Positions 47,501-57,000 of a stretch of DNA of 64,000 bases are shown in pieces. The stretch covers positions 139,360 to 203,359 of the forward strand of contig CANLMQ010000007.1 in NCBI GenBank assembly GCA_947492175.1, written 5' to 3'. The translations under genes were made by a program, and so were the position numbers. Within the stretch, counting starts at the first letter, position 1. Each line of letters begins with the position of its first letter. Below the pieces are notes generated by a model. It saw only the letters and a list, made by a program, of their open reading frames with translations. It was not told the origin of the DNA and made no database searches. Origin of the DNA: an uncultured Draconibacterium sp. Lineage in GTDB: Bacteria; Bacteroidota; Bacteroidia; Bacteroidales; Prolixibacteraceae.

Positions 47501-47878
47501 GCTAATATCCGAGAGGCTGAATTCTCCTTCAGGATTAGTTACTGTTCCATTGGTAGTCCCCTTCACAACAACAGTTACCCCTGGTAGAGGCAATCCCTGG
47601 TTATCAGTAATTTTACCTGTAACTCCTTTTTGCTGGGCTACATCTTCCAAAAGCTCTTCCTGCTCATCATTGGAAGAAACAGCAACCTCAGTTTCTTTTA
47701 AGACTTCGAACACTTGCATGTCTTCGAGACCAGGATCCGATTTAGCAGCTTGTGAATCATTGTTGGCCGAAACAGGAACAAAACTAGCCATAAACAAAAT
47801 GACAGTTAGTTTTGTTGTTAGTAACAACTTTTTAATCCACCTACCATGCAGGAAGGTGTTTAATTCCTTTTTTTTCAT
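44597..47878 (-). CDS. SusC/RagA-family TonB-linked outer-membrane transporter
   Basis: I place the start at 47878 (MKKKELNTFLHGRW), which gives a signal peptide ending near PVSA. The frame is open to 47941, but those residues cover a leader hairpin. There is no STN domain; instead an acidic linker of ~45 residues (QEELLEDVAQQ) precedes the CarboxypepD_reg domain (GKITDNQGLPLPGVTVVVKG), the TonB/plug region (EEVVAIGYGTKTIKTTTGAV) and the barrel (~1093 residues, ending FGLSLTF). It is paired with the SusD 10 bp downstream. Lack of STN means no FecR-type signalling; the adjacent LacI-type gene is the probable regulator. Confidence 0.95.
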   Translation of the reverse strand: MKKKELNTFLHGRWIKKLLLTTKLTVILFMASFVPVSANNDSQAAKSDPGLEDMQVFEVLKETEVAVSSNDEQEELLEDVAQQKGVTGKITDNQGLPLPGVTVVVKGTTNGTVTNPEGEFSLSDISVENTLVFSFVGMLTQEIVVGSQTQIDVTMQVDAIGIEEVVAIGYGTKTIKTTTGAVAQISGEMLESRPITNTVAGLQGLIPGLTINRSSGQPGKENFSLQVRGISSLSGGGNAPLVLIDGVEGDINNLNPSDIKSTTVLKDASAAIYGARAAGGVVLITTKTGQKNQELKVNYNGGYSLNKPSNFIDLVNMQQFADMDIAANEAVGNTSDWADPVRYQKILDGITEPEARWGENDPNRLWFYMPDWNKALYEDYGSQQNHSLSITGGGERSDYAVSVGYTTVDGILKDAYDSSDRINIRLNYGFEITKKLRLETKMSYENKETVQPVWGSETIVHHVVDRFHWLPIYNKNGDYLTQWGFQNPRQLADKDAGKHTEQLHNLTSNVTLIYDIIDGLKANAQFGYNKGFINTDSYANKLPQLAWEGQNVGWSRRTNYAAVDRNQADYKNFTGYLDYRKQFSDKHMLSIMIGGSHEKTKKDFVSAWREDYTQTEIWTLNMGDSDKQFNDQSAYHWAISSMFARMAYSFNSKYNVEFNYRRDGSSIFHEDVRWGNFGGGALSWRASEETFIKNLGLFDNLKVRLSRGTSGNQDFNEDNQNFYDYIALINIGGQYPFGNTERAPGAWERGMVTNTRTWENVTTTNVGIDFAILNARLFGSFDVYKKKNKDMLLGVNLPSVLGGSPPALNIGSLETKGFELSLGWKENKGDFSYSILATLDDNSNELTNLDGIDLAAYGQRNRQGYAAGTYFGLPFDGMIQNQEELDAYKQLEGVPGDIGIGDVRFKDLNGDGKISAVDADGKDADIVDLGTNASRYNYTLNLSAKYKNFDFSAFLQGVGKRTVFHSGDFRFPWVWPWRTPLQRFYGNTWTPENPDAQYPRLTHGDIRYWNYQPSELNKIDASYLRLKNITVGYTIPKHLTDKVGVDNLRVYFSGEDLLTFDHVDGGYDAENTKGGANAYPFMKKYAFGLSLTF

Positions 47879-47943
47879 AAATTTGAATTGTTTTGATAAA
47901 TTAATATGAGGTGTTAGCGCACCTAAAAAATTGAAACACAATT

Positions 47944-47973
47944 AACCGGTTAGTGTTCCAGCACTTTCCGGTT
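47944..47973 (-). repeat. Stem-loop in the susC leader
   Basis: AACCGG and CCGGTT form the outer stem, AGTG and CACT an inner stem, with an AA/AA internal loop. On the minus strand it is followed within about 10 nt by CAATTTTTTAGG. It may terminate the LacI-gene transcript or act in the susC mRNA leader. Confidence 0.45.
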
Positions 47974-48136
47974 TTATTTTTCTATCTATCTTTTCTCCAT
48001 ATAATTCCTCCTATTTGTTTAGTTCTGATTGATTAGTAGCACTCTTCAGTATTTAAATTCATTTTTTCATCATATTAAAATTATTTATCTATTAGCCATC
48101 GTATGGAACTCACAGATATTACAATTATCCTCCTGG

Positions 48137-48152
48137 ATGTAAATGTTTACAT
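48137..48152. promoter_or_regulatory. Candidate LacI-family operator, ATGTAAA-TG-TTTACAT
   Basis: A perfect 7+2+7 dyad has the same spacing and much the same core (GYAAAYGTTTRC) as the E. coli PurR operator. It lies between the stop of the LacI-type gene and susC, about 260 bp upstream of the susC start. The adjacent regulator is the obvious candidate to bind it. Confidence 0.6.
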
Positions 48153-48174
48153 ATTTCTTCCATCAAGTTCATAA

Positions 48175-49185
48175 TTATGATTTTCGGGCAATTAGATGAA
48201 CTGGTTTTACTACATGCTGTATTACGTAATTGTCTTGCTGCTCCATACTCTCCATAAGAATTGACACAGCTTCCGAAGCCATCTCTTGCAGCGGCTGTTC
48301 TACAACGGTTATTGGCGGATAAGACATTCGAAAAGCTGAATCATCATCAAAACTAACCACGGATATATCCTGAGGAATTCTTACTCTATTTGCAATTAAC
48401 TCCTGCACACCCAGTAATCCCAGGCTGTTTGTAGCAAAAATTATGGCTCTCGGAACATTTTCATTATTGAGTAAAAACTGAATTACGTCTTTCATTTGAG
48501 ATGCAGGATCATCATAAGACACAAACTGAATAAAGTTGCGGTACAATTTCAAACCATTTTCCCGTAAAGTAATTTTGAATCCTTCTATTCTTTCCTTTAT
48601 ATTACTCGTTCCATTTTCATATGCTATCAATGCAATTTTGTCATATTCTTTTTCAACAAAATATTTGACAGCTAGTCTCACTCCAGTGCTATTCTCAACC
48701 CCAACATAGTTTGTTTTTATTCTTTTAAAATACCTATCAATTAAAACAAATGGAATATTTTGTTTTTTCAGCCATACAATACTTTCAGAACTATTAGGAC
48801 CTGGCGCAATTATTAATCCATCAATATTTTTTTGTACAAAAAGTCTAATAATCTTATTTGTTTTTTCAGCATTTTCATCTGAACTACCCACAATTAACTG
48901 ATAACCTTCTTTTGCAACTTCATCTTCTACAAATCGAGCAATCTTTGCAAAAAACGGATTTGAAATGTCCCCCACTATTAAACCAATAACATTAGTTTTA
49001 CCTTTTCGGAGGTTTTTTGCAAAATAATTTGGCTTATAGTTTAGCTCCTCAGCAAGCTTCAAAACCTTAGCAGCCATCTCTTCACTTACTCTATTCTCTT
49101 TTGCTTTACCATTCAATACAAATGAAACCAACGTAGTGGAAACCCCTAATTGCTTTGCAATATCTTTAATGCTAACTCTTTTCAT
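48175..49185 (-). CDS. LacI/GalR-family transcriptional regulator
   Basis: The 336-residue protein has the complete family layout. The helix-turn-helix lies at 4-24 (SIKDIAKQLGVSTTLVSFVL), a hinge helix with the intercalating Leu at about 50-60 (YKPNYFAKNLRKG), and a periplasmic-binding-protein-like effector domain from about 63 (NVIGLIVGDISNPFFAKIAR; VPRAIIFATNSLGLLGVQEL; DISVVSFDD). It is transcribed toward susC-susD. Its own upstream region holds TTAGCTAA palindromes and the spacer before susC a PurR-like dyad, so it likely controls itself and the SusCD operon, with a released sugar or sugar phosphate as effector. Confidence 0.93.
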   Translation of the reverse strand: MKRVSIKDIAKQLGVSTTLVSFVLNGKAKENRVSEEMAAKVLKLAEELNYKPNYFAKNLRKGKTNVIGLIVGDISNPFFAKIARFVEDEVAKEGYQLIVGSSDENAEKTNKIIRLFVQKNIDGLIIAPGPNSSESIVWLKKQNIPFVLIDRYFKRIKTNYVGVENSTGVRLAVKYFVEKEYDKIALIAYENGTSNIKERIEGFKITLRENGLKLYRNFIQFVSYDDPASQMKDVIQFLLNNENVPRAIIFATNSLGLLGVQELIANRVRIPQDISVVSFDDDSAFRMSYPPITVVEQPLQEMASEAVSILMESMEQQDNYVIQHVVKPVHLIARKS

Positions 49186-49207
49186 TTCTAATTACCAGTT
49201 TAAGACC

Positions 49208-49215
49208 TTAGCTAA
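49208..49215. promoter_or_regulatory. Palindrome TTAGCTAA near the LacI-type gene start
   Basis: An 8-bp palindrome 23 bp upstream of the start codon, repeated as the core of the 12-bp palindrome at 49318-49329. The position fits a repressor site overlapping the promoter or the 5' leader. Confidence 0.4.
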
Positions 49216-49317
49216 ATGTTAGAACAAATATAATCACTGCACAAACATTAAAAACATGTTATACAACATATCCTTCCATATGTCATTCATTACCTGCACT
49301 TTAGCAGCGCTTAAATG

Positions 49318-49329
49318 TTTTAGCTAAAA
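49318..49329. promoter_or_regulatory. Perfect 12-bp palindrome TTTTAGCTAAAA
   Basis: It lies 133 bp upstream of the LacI-type start codon and 110 bp from the shorter TTAGCTAA copy, which is compatible with looping by a tetrameric repressor. LacI-family operators often have a T.AGC.A-type centre. The role in autoregulation is inferred. Confidence 0.45.
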
Positions 49330-49652
49330 TACGATAAACTAATCAGACTATTTATTAATCACATTATAAAATTTATCATCATTTAACATTGCATCTATGA
49401 TTCCAAACAAAACGTCTATCCCTGTTCAATTACAGGTAACTAAATGAACTGCAATAAATTATCTATTGCACCTTTTGAAAAATATAACTTTATTTTCTTA
49501 TTGATGACAAATGGTGTAAGTTATAAACTTGCAGAATCTTAAAAATGATATACAACAAATTTCTAAATATTAAGATTTCATGCAAACAACCTTTTAAGAA
49601 CTTACTGAATATCATATATTAACAAAATGACATTAAAGAAATTTTATTTACT

Positions 49653-52600
49653 TTAGCCTCCCTTATTGGAATTCTGTCTATATTCTGTTGGCGTTATTCC
49701 AAATTGCTTTTTAAAACATTCCCTAAAATATTTGGGAGATACAAATCCCACCTCATAAGTGATTTCAGAGATATTGAAGTTACTTTTTAATAATAATTCG
49801 GCCGAGTATTTCAGACGAACAGCCCGGATCAATTCGTTGGGCGACATAAGAGTTATGGCTTTAATTTTTCGAAAAAATACACTCCTGCTCATACCTAATT
49901 CGCTAACTAGGCTGTCTACTTTAAAATCAGAATCAGCAATATTTTCTTTTATTACAGCAACTGTCTTTTCTATTAATTCCTCGTCGACTGAGTGAGTTAC
50001 AATATCAACCGGTTGTATGGCGGTTTCCGTTTTAAAGCGGTTGATAATCTTTCTGCGATTCTCTATGATGGTTTTGATCTTATAAATCAATGTGTTTGCA
50101 TTAAACGGTTTGGAAATATAATCGTCAGCGCCAATTTTGAGGCCTTTTATTTGTTCCTCTTCTGAAGATAATGCGGTAAGTATCAACACAGGTATGTGGC
50201 ACAGATCATTATCGGTCTTAATTTTTTTGCACAGTTCAAATCCATTTATCCTGGGCATGATTACATCGGAAATGATAAGGTCGGGAAATTCGCTTTTGGC
50301 TATTTCAAAACCTTCTTCTCCATTGGCTGCTTGTTTCACTCTGAAGTATAATGAGAGAATTTCAACTATGAATTCACGTATTTCTTTTTCGTCTTCAACT
50401 ACTAGTATCTTATATTTTTCGTCCTCTTCATCTGAATATTCATTCATAAGGTTAGGCATCATATGTGTATCCGAAATAGTAATAAGTTTTTTTTGTAATA
50501 CATCGCCATCATATTTGGGTTCAATCTCTTTATTTTCTGTATTAGATTCTTTTAAAAGTGGCAATTGAATTTTGAACGTGCTTCCCCGATTGATTTCGCT
50601 GTCAACAGAAAGGATGCCCCCATGCATTTCGGTGAAACTTTTTACTAGTGCCAAGCCGATACCTGTACCGGTGGAAGAATCGTTTTCTAACCTGTAAAAT
50701 CTTTCAAAAATCGCTTCTTGTTCTTTTTGCGGGATTCCCTGTCCATTATCCGTTACACAGATATTTACTTTTTCAGGAAGATTGTTTTTGGGATTAGACT
50801 CTATAGATAAAACGATTTCAACCGTTCCAAATTCTGGCGAATGTTTAAGGGCATTTGATAAGAGATTGTAGATTATTTTTTCCAGCTTTTCATGATCGAA
50901 CCACCAGGTAAGCTCATCTGGTTTTTGGTCGAACAATACCGTAATTTTTTTTTCTTTGGCCAATACCTTAAAAGGTTGAATAATTTCATGAATGAAATGG
51001 ACTAAATCAAAGTGTTCTAATTTTAGTTTCGTTTTTCCCAGTTCTACTTTCCTAAAATCCATCAATTGGTTAATAAGTCGAAGTAGCTGAATTGCATTTC
51101 TGTAGACCATCACAAGTTGCTTTTTCTGTGAATTATTTCTCGTTAAACCTGCAATTACCTTCTCCAAAGGGCTAATGATAAGTGTCAATGGAGTTTTAAA
51201 TTCATGTGTAATGTTCATGAAGAACTGAGTTTTCAGGTCGTTGATCTTTATCTGATTTTCCTTCTCAATCTTTTCAATCTTTAATGCATCCTGCAGTCTG
51301 AACTGCCTCAAAACATATCTGTTGATCAGGACAACAATAAATATAAAGAATAGAGCAAAAATGGAAAGAGCCCACCAGGTTTTCCACCAAGGAGGTGCGA
51401 TAATAATTTCCAGTTTACGTCCAGTCTCGTTCCAAACGCCATCGTTGTTCGAAGCTTTTATACTTAATATGTATTTGCCGGAAGCAAGATTGTTCCAGGT
51501 TAATTTTCTGTTGTTATCCAGATCGATCCATTCGTCACTTAGTCCTAATAGTTGGTAAGCATATCTGTTTTTCGAAGAATTAGTATAGTTTAAGGCTACA
51601 AATTCAATCGAAAAGCCATTCTGAAAATGTTTTAGATTGATCGTTTTTGTTAAATCTAAAGTACCATTCAAAATATCAGATCCATCGTCAACTTTAACCT
51701 CTTTATTGAAAAGTTCAAATTTTGTAAATGCAATATTTGGCGCCTGTTCATTCTTTACGATTTCTTCTGGATAAAAAGAACAAACACCGTTTGTTGCGCC
51801 AAAGTAGAGTCGCCCATCTTTACTTTTTAAGGCCGAGTTTTCGTTGAAGTTTACTCTTTTCAGTCCATCTTCTTTATCAAAAGAGCGAAAGATTTCGTTC
51901 GTAATGTTCATTTGCACCAGTCCATGGTCGGTACCTAGCCAAAGGCTTTCTTTTCCATCGTACAAAATTGAGTTAACCGAGTTGCTTGGCAAACCATTTT
52001 CCATGGTGTAGTGGATCTGGATATTATTTAACGGATTGATTTTATAAAGTCCCATTTTTGTGCCTACCCATATACTTTTATCCTCTGTCTGTGTTATTGA
52101 GGTTATCTGGAAAAGCTGATGAGCCTCTAACCCAATGTTTGCAATACTGTCTTTATCTGGGAAATATTTTGTTAAACGATCTTCTCCACCCAGCCAAAGA
52201 ACTGAGTTTTCATCTTCATAAATAACGTAAAACATATATCTGAGAAGGTTATTTTCAACTTTTTTTATTTGCTTATTGCCATCTGCATCTCGTTTGAATA
52301 TTCCGGTGTGTGTTGAGATCCATTGGTTGCCCTTCTTATCTTCGTAAATACACTTAATATTGCTGTTTCTGGAGATTGGATCTTCTTTCTTGATAGCGAT
52401 CAGTTGCTTATCATCTTTGATCTTTGCAGATTTCAATCCATTTTCGAATGTTCCAAGCAATAAAGATCTATCATCTTTTGATTGAAACAAAGTATTGTTA
52501 ACATCAATACCAGGAGCATTTGAATGTATAAAACGCTGTTGCATTCTGTCATAAATGGTTATGCCTCCCCCATCAAGCCCCATGGCAATGTCTCCATTTT

Positions 52601-53672
52601 CCAGCTCGATTATGCTTAATACTGAATTTCCTCCTAATCCTGTTGGATTCCCTTTTTCATATTCCCAATGTTCAAACAAACTGCGATTCGGATCAAAAAC
52701 ATGTAATCCTGAGTTTGTTGTTCCTAACCAGATCAATCCGTTTTTACTTTGAAGAATAGAGGTTACAGATTTTATGGGAATATTACTATTAAAATCAATA
52801 AACCGAACTTTTTTACTTACAGGATTAAGATCGAGGATCCCCGATCCGTCGGTGCCTAACCAAATCGATGTATCGTTTATTTGCGTTATAGTGTAAACAC
52901 TTTCCAGGGAATGGTCATCGATTTCTGTTGAAACGCGAGTAATGTTTTGAGCTTGTTTGTTCTTTTCTTTAAAAAAAGTGCCTGATTTTGTAGAGAGCAC
53001 AAGATCTCCGGCTTTTGATTTGCAGAAGGCTTCTATTGTTTTATTATCAAAAACATTATATTCTTTCGAGTAGAAAAAACGTTCAGACATTAAGTTCAGG
53101 ACGGCTATACCGTAGTATCTAAAGACAATAATCAGGTCATCATTTTTCTGGCAAATATTGGTAATAAATAATTTTTCGGGAATAGAATAACTTTTTGACT
53201 TTCCATCTGTCAAATTATAATTAAATAAAATACCATTGCTTGCTCCGATCCACATGGAACCCGAATTATCCTGAAACAAGCAATTTACCTCAACCTGCTC
53301 ATTTAAATCTATTTTGAAGATCCGGTCTGTTTCAAATTCTTTGCAAAATAATCCACTATTTGTCCCGATCCAGATATTTCCCTGTCTATCTTCCAGTAAA
53401 CTTCGTACTTGTTCTTGTCCCTGCATATCATACGGAAGATCTATTTTCTCAAATCCATATCCGTTATATCTATCCAATCCGTTACGTGTCCCGATCCAGA
53501 TAAATCCATTCTGATCCTCAATCAATGAATGAATATAGTCTTCTGATAAACCATCTTCAACATTATAGGACTGCAGGGAGTATGCCCTGTTGTTTATTTG
53601 GGCTGAAACTGGTTTGGCATAACCCAAAACAATCAAAAATACATAAACAGATATAACTATATTTTTACGCAT
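49653..53672 (-). CDS. Hybrid two-component system regulator (HTCS)
   Basis: The start at 53672 (MRKNIVISVYVFLIVLGYAK) gives a signal peptide; the frame is open 15 codons further. The ~1339-residue protein has two-component-regulator propeller repeats from about 30 to 660 (GFIWIGTRNGLDRYNG, NIWIGTNSGLF), a Y_Y_Y domain, a membrane segment at about 760-785, HisKA (NITHEFKTPL, His about 825), HATPase (NLLSNALKHSP, about 937), a receiver with DLIISDVIMPR (Asp about 1135) and a C-terminal AraC-type HTH (about 1227-1330; ISEITYEVGFVSPKYFRECF). It senses an oligosaccharide in the periplasm and activates nearby PUL genes, most likely the divergent SusCD operon from 54037. Confidence 0.95.
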   Translation of the reverse strand: MRKNIVISVYVFLIVLGYAKPVSAQINNRAYSLQSYNVEDGLSEDYIHSLIEDQNGFIWIGTRNGLDRYNGYGFEKIDLPYDMQGQEQVRSLLEDRQGNIWIGTNSGLFCKEFETDRIFKIDLNEQVEVNCLFQDNSGSMWIGASNGILFNYNLTDGKSKSYSIPEKLFITNICQKNDDLIIVFRYYGIAVLNLMSERFFYSKEYNVFDNKTIEAFCKSKAGDLVLSTKSGTFFKEKNKQAQNITRVSTEIDDHSLESVYTITQINDTSIWLGTDGSGILDLNPVSKKVRFIDFNSNIPIKSVTSILQSKNGLIWLGTTNSGLHVFDPNRSLFEHWEYEKGNPTGLGGNSVLSIIELENGDIAMGLDGGGITIYDRMQQRFIHSNAPGIDVNNTLFQSKDDRSLLLGTFENGLKSAKIKDDKQLIAIKKEDPISRNSNIKCIYEDKKGNQWISTHTGIFKRDADGNKQIKKVENNLLRYMFYVIYEDENSVLWLGGEDRLTKYFPDKDSIANIGLEAHQLFQITSITQTEDKSIWVGTKMGLYKINPLNNIQIHYTMENGLPSNSVNSILYDGKESLWLGTDHGLVQMNITNEIFRSFDKEDGLKRVNFNENSALKSKDGRLYFGATNGVCSFYPEEIVKNEQAPNIAFTKFELFNKEVKVDDGSDILNGTLDLTKTINLKHFQNGFSIEFVALNYTNSSKNRYAYQLLGLSDEWIDLDNNRKLTWNNLASGKYILSIKASNNDGVWNETGRKLEIIIAPPWWKTWWALSIFALFFIFIVVLINRYVLRQFRLQDALKIEKIEKENQIKINDLKTQFFMNITHEFKTPLTLIISPLEKVIAGLTRNNSQKKQLVMVYRNAIQLLRLINQLMDFRKVELGKTKLKLEHFDLVHFIHEIIQPFKVLAKEKKITVLFDQKPDELTWWFDHEKLEKIIYNLLSNALKHSPEFGTVEIVLSIESNPKNNLPEKVNICVTDNGQGIPQKEQEAIFERFYRLENDSSTGTGIGLALVKSFTEMHGGILSVDSEINRGSTFKIQLPLLKESNTENKEIEPKYDGDVLQKKLITISDTHMMPNLMNEYSDEEDEKYKILVVEDEKEIREFIVEILSLYFRVKQAANGEEGFEIAKSEFPDLIISDVIMPRINGFELCKKIKTDNDLCHIPVLILTALSSEEEQIKGLKIGADDYISKPFNANTLIYKIKTIIENRRKIINRFKTETAIQPVDIVTHSVDEELIEKTVAVIKENIADSDFKVDSLVSELGMSRSVFFRKIKAITLMSPNELIRAVRLKYSAELLLKSNFNISEITYEVGFVSPKYFRECFKKQFGITPTEYRQNSNKGG

Positions 53673-53717
53673 AAATATGTTTTTTACCATGGTAAAATTA
53701 TAAATAATTAATCCCAT

Positions 53718-54036
53718 TATCCACTCCTGTTCCAGACTGAAATTTTCCCAGAGTATCCGTTGGATGCATGTTGCTCAATGCATTATTTGACACATAAACT
53801 ACTGCTTATCAACGCCAAACATTCCTAATGCAATTAACAGTATTTTGTTGTCTGTTAGCAGTAAAACACAAATGAGGCCTGTATTTGGTCATTTTTTATA
53901 CCAATATTTAAAGTTTAGACCCTTGATTGAATAGTTGAACTCCCATGTCCTTTCGACCTACCTGTTTTCTTTGAGGTGCGTTTTTAATCACTAAAAATAA
54001 AGACCAAAATCGATTGAAAAACTAAAAATTCAATTT
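53718..54036. promoter_or_regulatory. Divergent regulatory region between HTCS and susC
   Basis: This 319-bp non-coding region separates the hybrid regulator (minus) from susC (plus) and must hold both promoters and presumably the AraC-domain binding site. I found no clear direct repeat or promoter by eye. Confidence 0.5.
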
Positions 54037-57000
54037 ATGAGAAAAACAAAATGTAACAGAAAAACGAGTGGTTTTTCTGAAGTAAAAAATTTAATGCTAA
54101 AAGTGTTATTGGGGTATATGTTTTTTGCAGGTACTTCAATGGTAAGCTGGGCTGGTAGAGATGGAGCGATTATTTCAGACCAAGTCAAAAGTGATGAGTT
54201 AACCATCCAGGGACGGGTATTGGACACTGAAGAACCGCCAATGTCGATTCCAGGTGTATCTATTGTTGTAAAAGGTACTACAAGAGGTACGGTATCCGAT
54301 GCTAACGGGTACTTTACGATTAAAGCCAAAAAGAAAGATGTTCTGCAGTTTTCTTTTATTGGTTTTAAAACTAAAGAATTTATTGTTCAAAAAGCTTTGG
54401 ATAATTTAACCATTTCACTGGACCAGGATGTGGCGAAACTGGAAGAAGTAGTGGTTACCGGGTACGGACAGGAACGAAAACTGAACATGATCAGTTCAAT
54501 CGCTTCTTTGGATGTAGATAAAAATTTGGCAAACAAGCCAATTACATCTCTATCGCAGGCATTACAGGGTGGAGTAACCGGGCTTACGGTAACCCAAACA
54601 TCAGGCCTCCCTGGAGGCGATGCTGCAACAATAAAGATCAGGGGGATTTCCACTTTAGGTCATTCCGATCCTTTGGTTCTGGTTGACGGAATTCCAATGG
54701 ATATGAATAGCCTGGATCCGAATACAATAGAAAGCGTGACTGTTTTAAAAGATGGATCGGCAGCGGCGATTTATGGTGCGCGAGCTGCAAATGGTGTAAT
54801 TGTAATAAAAACCAAGCGTGGAAAAGCCGGAAAAGTAACGGTTAGTTACAACGGATATGCCGGTGTTCAGAATGCAACATATTTGCCTGATTTTATTGAT
54901 GGTGCCGATTATCTGGAAATGGTCAATGGAGCGTATATCAACAATGGTGGAGACCCTATTTATTCGCAGCAGGTAATTGAAGCGACCCGGAACAGAGATT
55001 TTATTTACAAATACCCCAATACCAACTGGTTAGAAGAGGTGTGGAAGAACGATGCACTCCTGCAAAATCACTCTCTATCAGTACAGGGAGGTAATAGTGT
55101 AGCACGTTTTGCCCTTACCGTTAATTATCTGGACCAGGAAGGATTTATTGAAAACGTGGGCTTCGACAGATTTAATATCCGGGCAAATACAACCGTAAAC
55201 CTTACAGAGAATGTTACCGTTAATATGGATTTTAATTCCATTAGAAAAGACCAGTTGGAAACAAACATGCGGGATGGTGAAACGGATTATGTATTAAGCT
55301 ATATTTATAAAGCACCGCCAAACCTGGTTCCAAAATACCCGGGAAAAGACGATGTGGATTTCTATGGTATATATTTTGAAATGCGTAATCCCCGGGCAAT
55401 GCTTGAGCGCGGAGGGACCACACAACGTTTAACCGATAATATCAGCATAAATTTACAACCCAAATGGGAAGTAATTCCTAACCTAACTGTAAAGGGGCAA
55501 TACAGCTATAGGATTAATAGCTCAGCAACCAAACAACACCGCGATGCATACAATTTTTTCGAATATGAGACCGGTATCCTTAATTATACTTGGGATACGC
55601 GAAGAAGCGCTTCAACTGGACGGGAAAGCTATTATTTTTTGGGTGGAACCGTTGATTATTTATATGAACGAGGGAAACATCGTGTTTTCTCATTGGCAGG
55701 ATACAATCAGGAACTAACCAATTCTGGAAGCTGGGATCAATGGGCTATGCGTTCATACTTTGGAAAAGTGAACTATGCTTTTAATAACAAATATTTGCTC
55801 GAGGCTACTTTCCGGGCAGATGGTTCGTCCCGTTTTGGTAATGATAACAAATATGGGTATTTTCCTTCAGCTTCAGCAGGATGGAATATTCATAGAGAAA
55901 GCTTTTTGCAGGATCTGAGTTGGCTGAATAACCTAAAGTTAAGAACTTCATACGGTAAACTTGGTAACGAGAACATTGGTTTATACCAGTACCAGAGTTT
56001 AATAAGTGCTGGCGATGGCGTAGAAACCGTTTTTGGCAATCCAGAAATTACCTGGGAAACTGTGAATATGTTAAACTATGGTTTCGACCTTACGGTGTTT
56101 AAAGATTTGGATATAACCTTTGATGTTTACGATAAACTAACTGAGGATATTATCCTATCACCCCCAACTTCTTTTATTGGAGGCACATCAGCGGCAAAGA
56201 TCAATGCAGGTGAGGTTCGAAATAAGGGTTGGGAGATGAGCCTGAATTATAATAAAGTATTCAAAAAAGGATCACTAAATTTTCATGGAGGTATCTCTCA
56301 TAACAAAAATGAAATTGAAGTGCTTCCTGGCGGACCGTACGTAAATGGCGCCAGTATTCATAAAGTGGGTTATGCCTTAGATTCACACTACCGCTATCGC
56401 ACAGATGGATTACTTCAGGAATCAGATTTTAATCCAGACGGGACGCCGATTGAAGGAGTTACTCTTTGGGGTAACCAAAAACCTGGCGATATTCATTATC
56501 TTGACCTGAACAGTGATGGAAAATTTAACGATGATGATAAAGAAATTATTGGCGATTCTCAACCCGATTTTAACTATTTCGCAAATATTTCAGGAACCTA
56601 TAAAAACTGGGATGTAGAAGTATTGTTTCAGGGGGTTGAAGGCGTTGATGCTTATTATGGTGGCGTTCATGCCATGCCATTGAATTTGAACGGCGACAAT
56701 GGAAGTACCCCTCAAAAAGTCCATTTAGATTATTGGACACCGGAGAATACCGATGCATATTATCCACGTTTATCTCCGGAACCTGGGAATAATACACAAC
56801 CATCTGACTACTGGTATTTCGATGCCTCGTTTTTACGTGTAAAATACATTCAACTGGGATATACAATTGATCCCGAGTTGACACGTAAGGTTGGAATTCA
56901 AAGGTGTCGTTTATACCTGAATGCTCAAAATCCACTTACTTTAACTTCTCAAGACCTTACCGATCCGGAAAGTAGAGGAGGAGCCGGAACTTATCCTCTT

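Larger units (their letters stand above)
47879..48174. promoter_or_regulatory. Leader and promoter region of the susC-susD operon
   Basis: This region separates the LacI-type gene from susC on the same strand. It holds a PurR/GalR-like dyad (48137-48152), a leader stem-loop (47944-47973) and, close to the start codon, TTAGCGC flanked by GGTG and CACC (47910-47923). An AGGAGG with ATG and a four-codon frame (near 47986-48012) is probably incidental. No -7/-33 promoter was assigned. Confidence 0.5.
49186..49652. promoter_or_regulatory. Upstream region of the LacI-type gene
   Basis: This 467-bp AT-rich spacer contains two copies of TTAGCTAA (49208-49215, and inside a 12-bp palindrome at 49318-49329) and a related TTTAGC-AG-CGCTTAAA at about 49300-49315. 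The rest, toward the 3' end of the hybrid regulator gene, shows nothing recognisable. Confidence 0.5.

Noticed and set aside
47244..47909. 221-codon open frame on the plus strand
   Set aside because: It lies antisense to the well-supported SusC N-terminus, and its Ser/Thr/Pro/Val-rich composition is typical of a shadow frame.
47986..48012. AGGAGG followed by ATG and a four-codon frame on the minus strand, a possible leader peptide
   Set aside because: Shine-Dalgarno sequences play little role in Bacteroidota and four codons carry no attenuator features; it is probably chance.
50137..50568. 143-codon open frame on the plus strand
   Set aside because: It is antisense to the receiver/kinase part of the hybrid regulator and is serine-rich shadow sequence.
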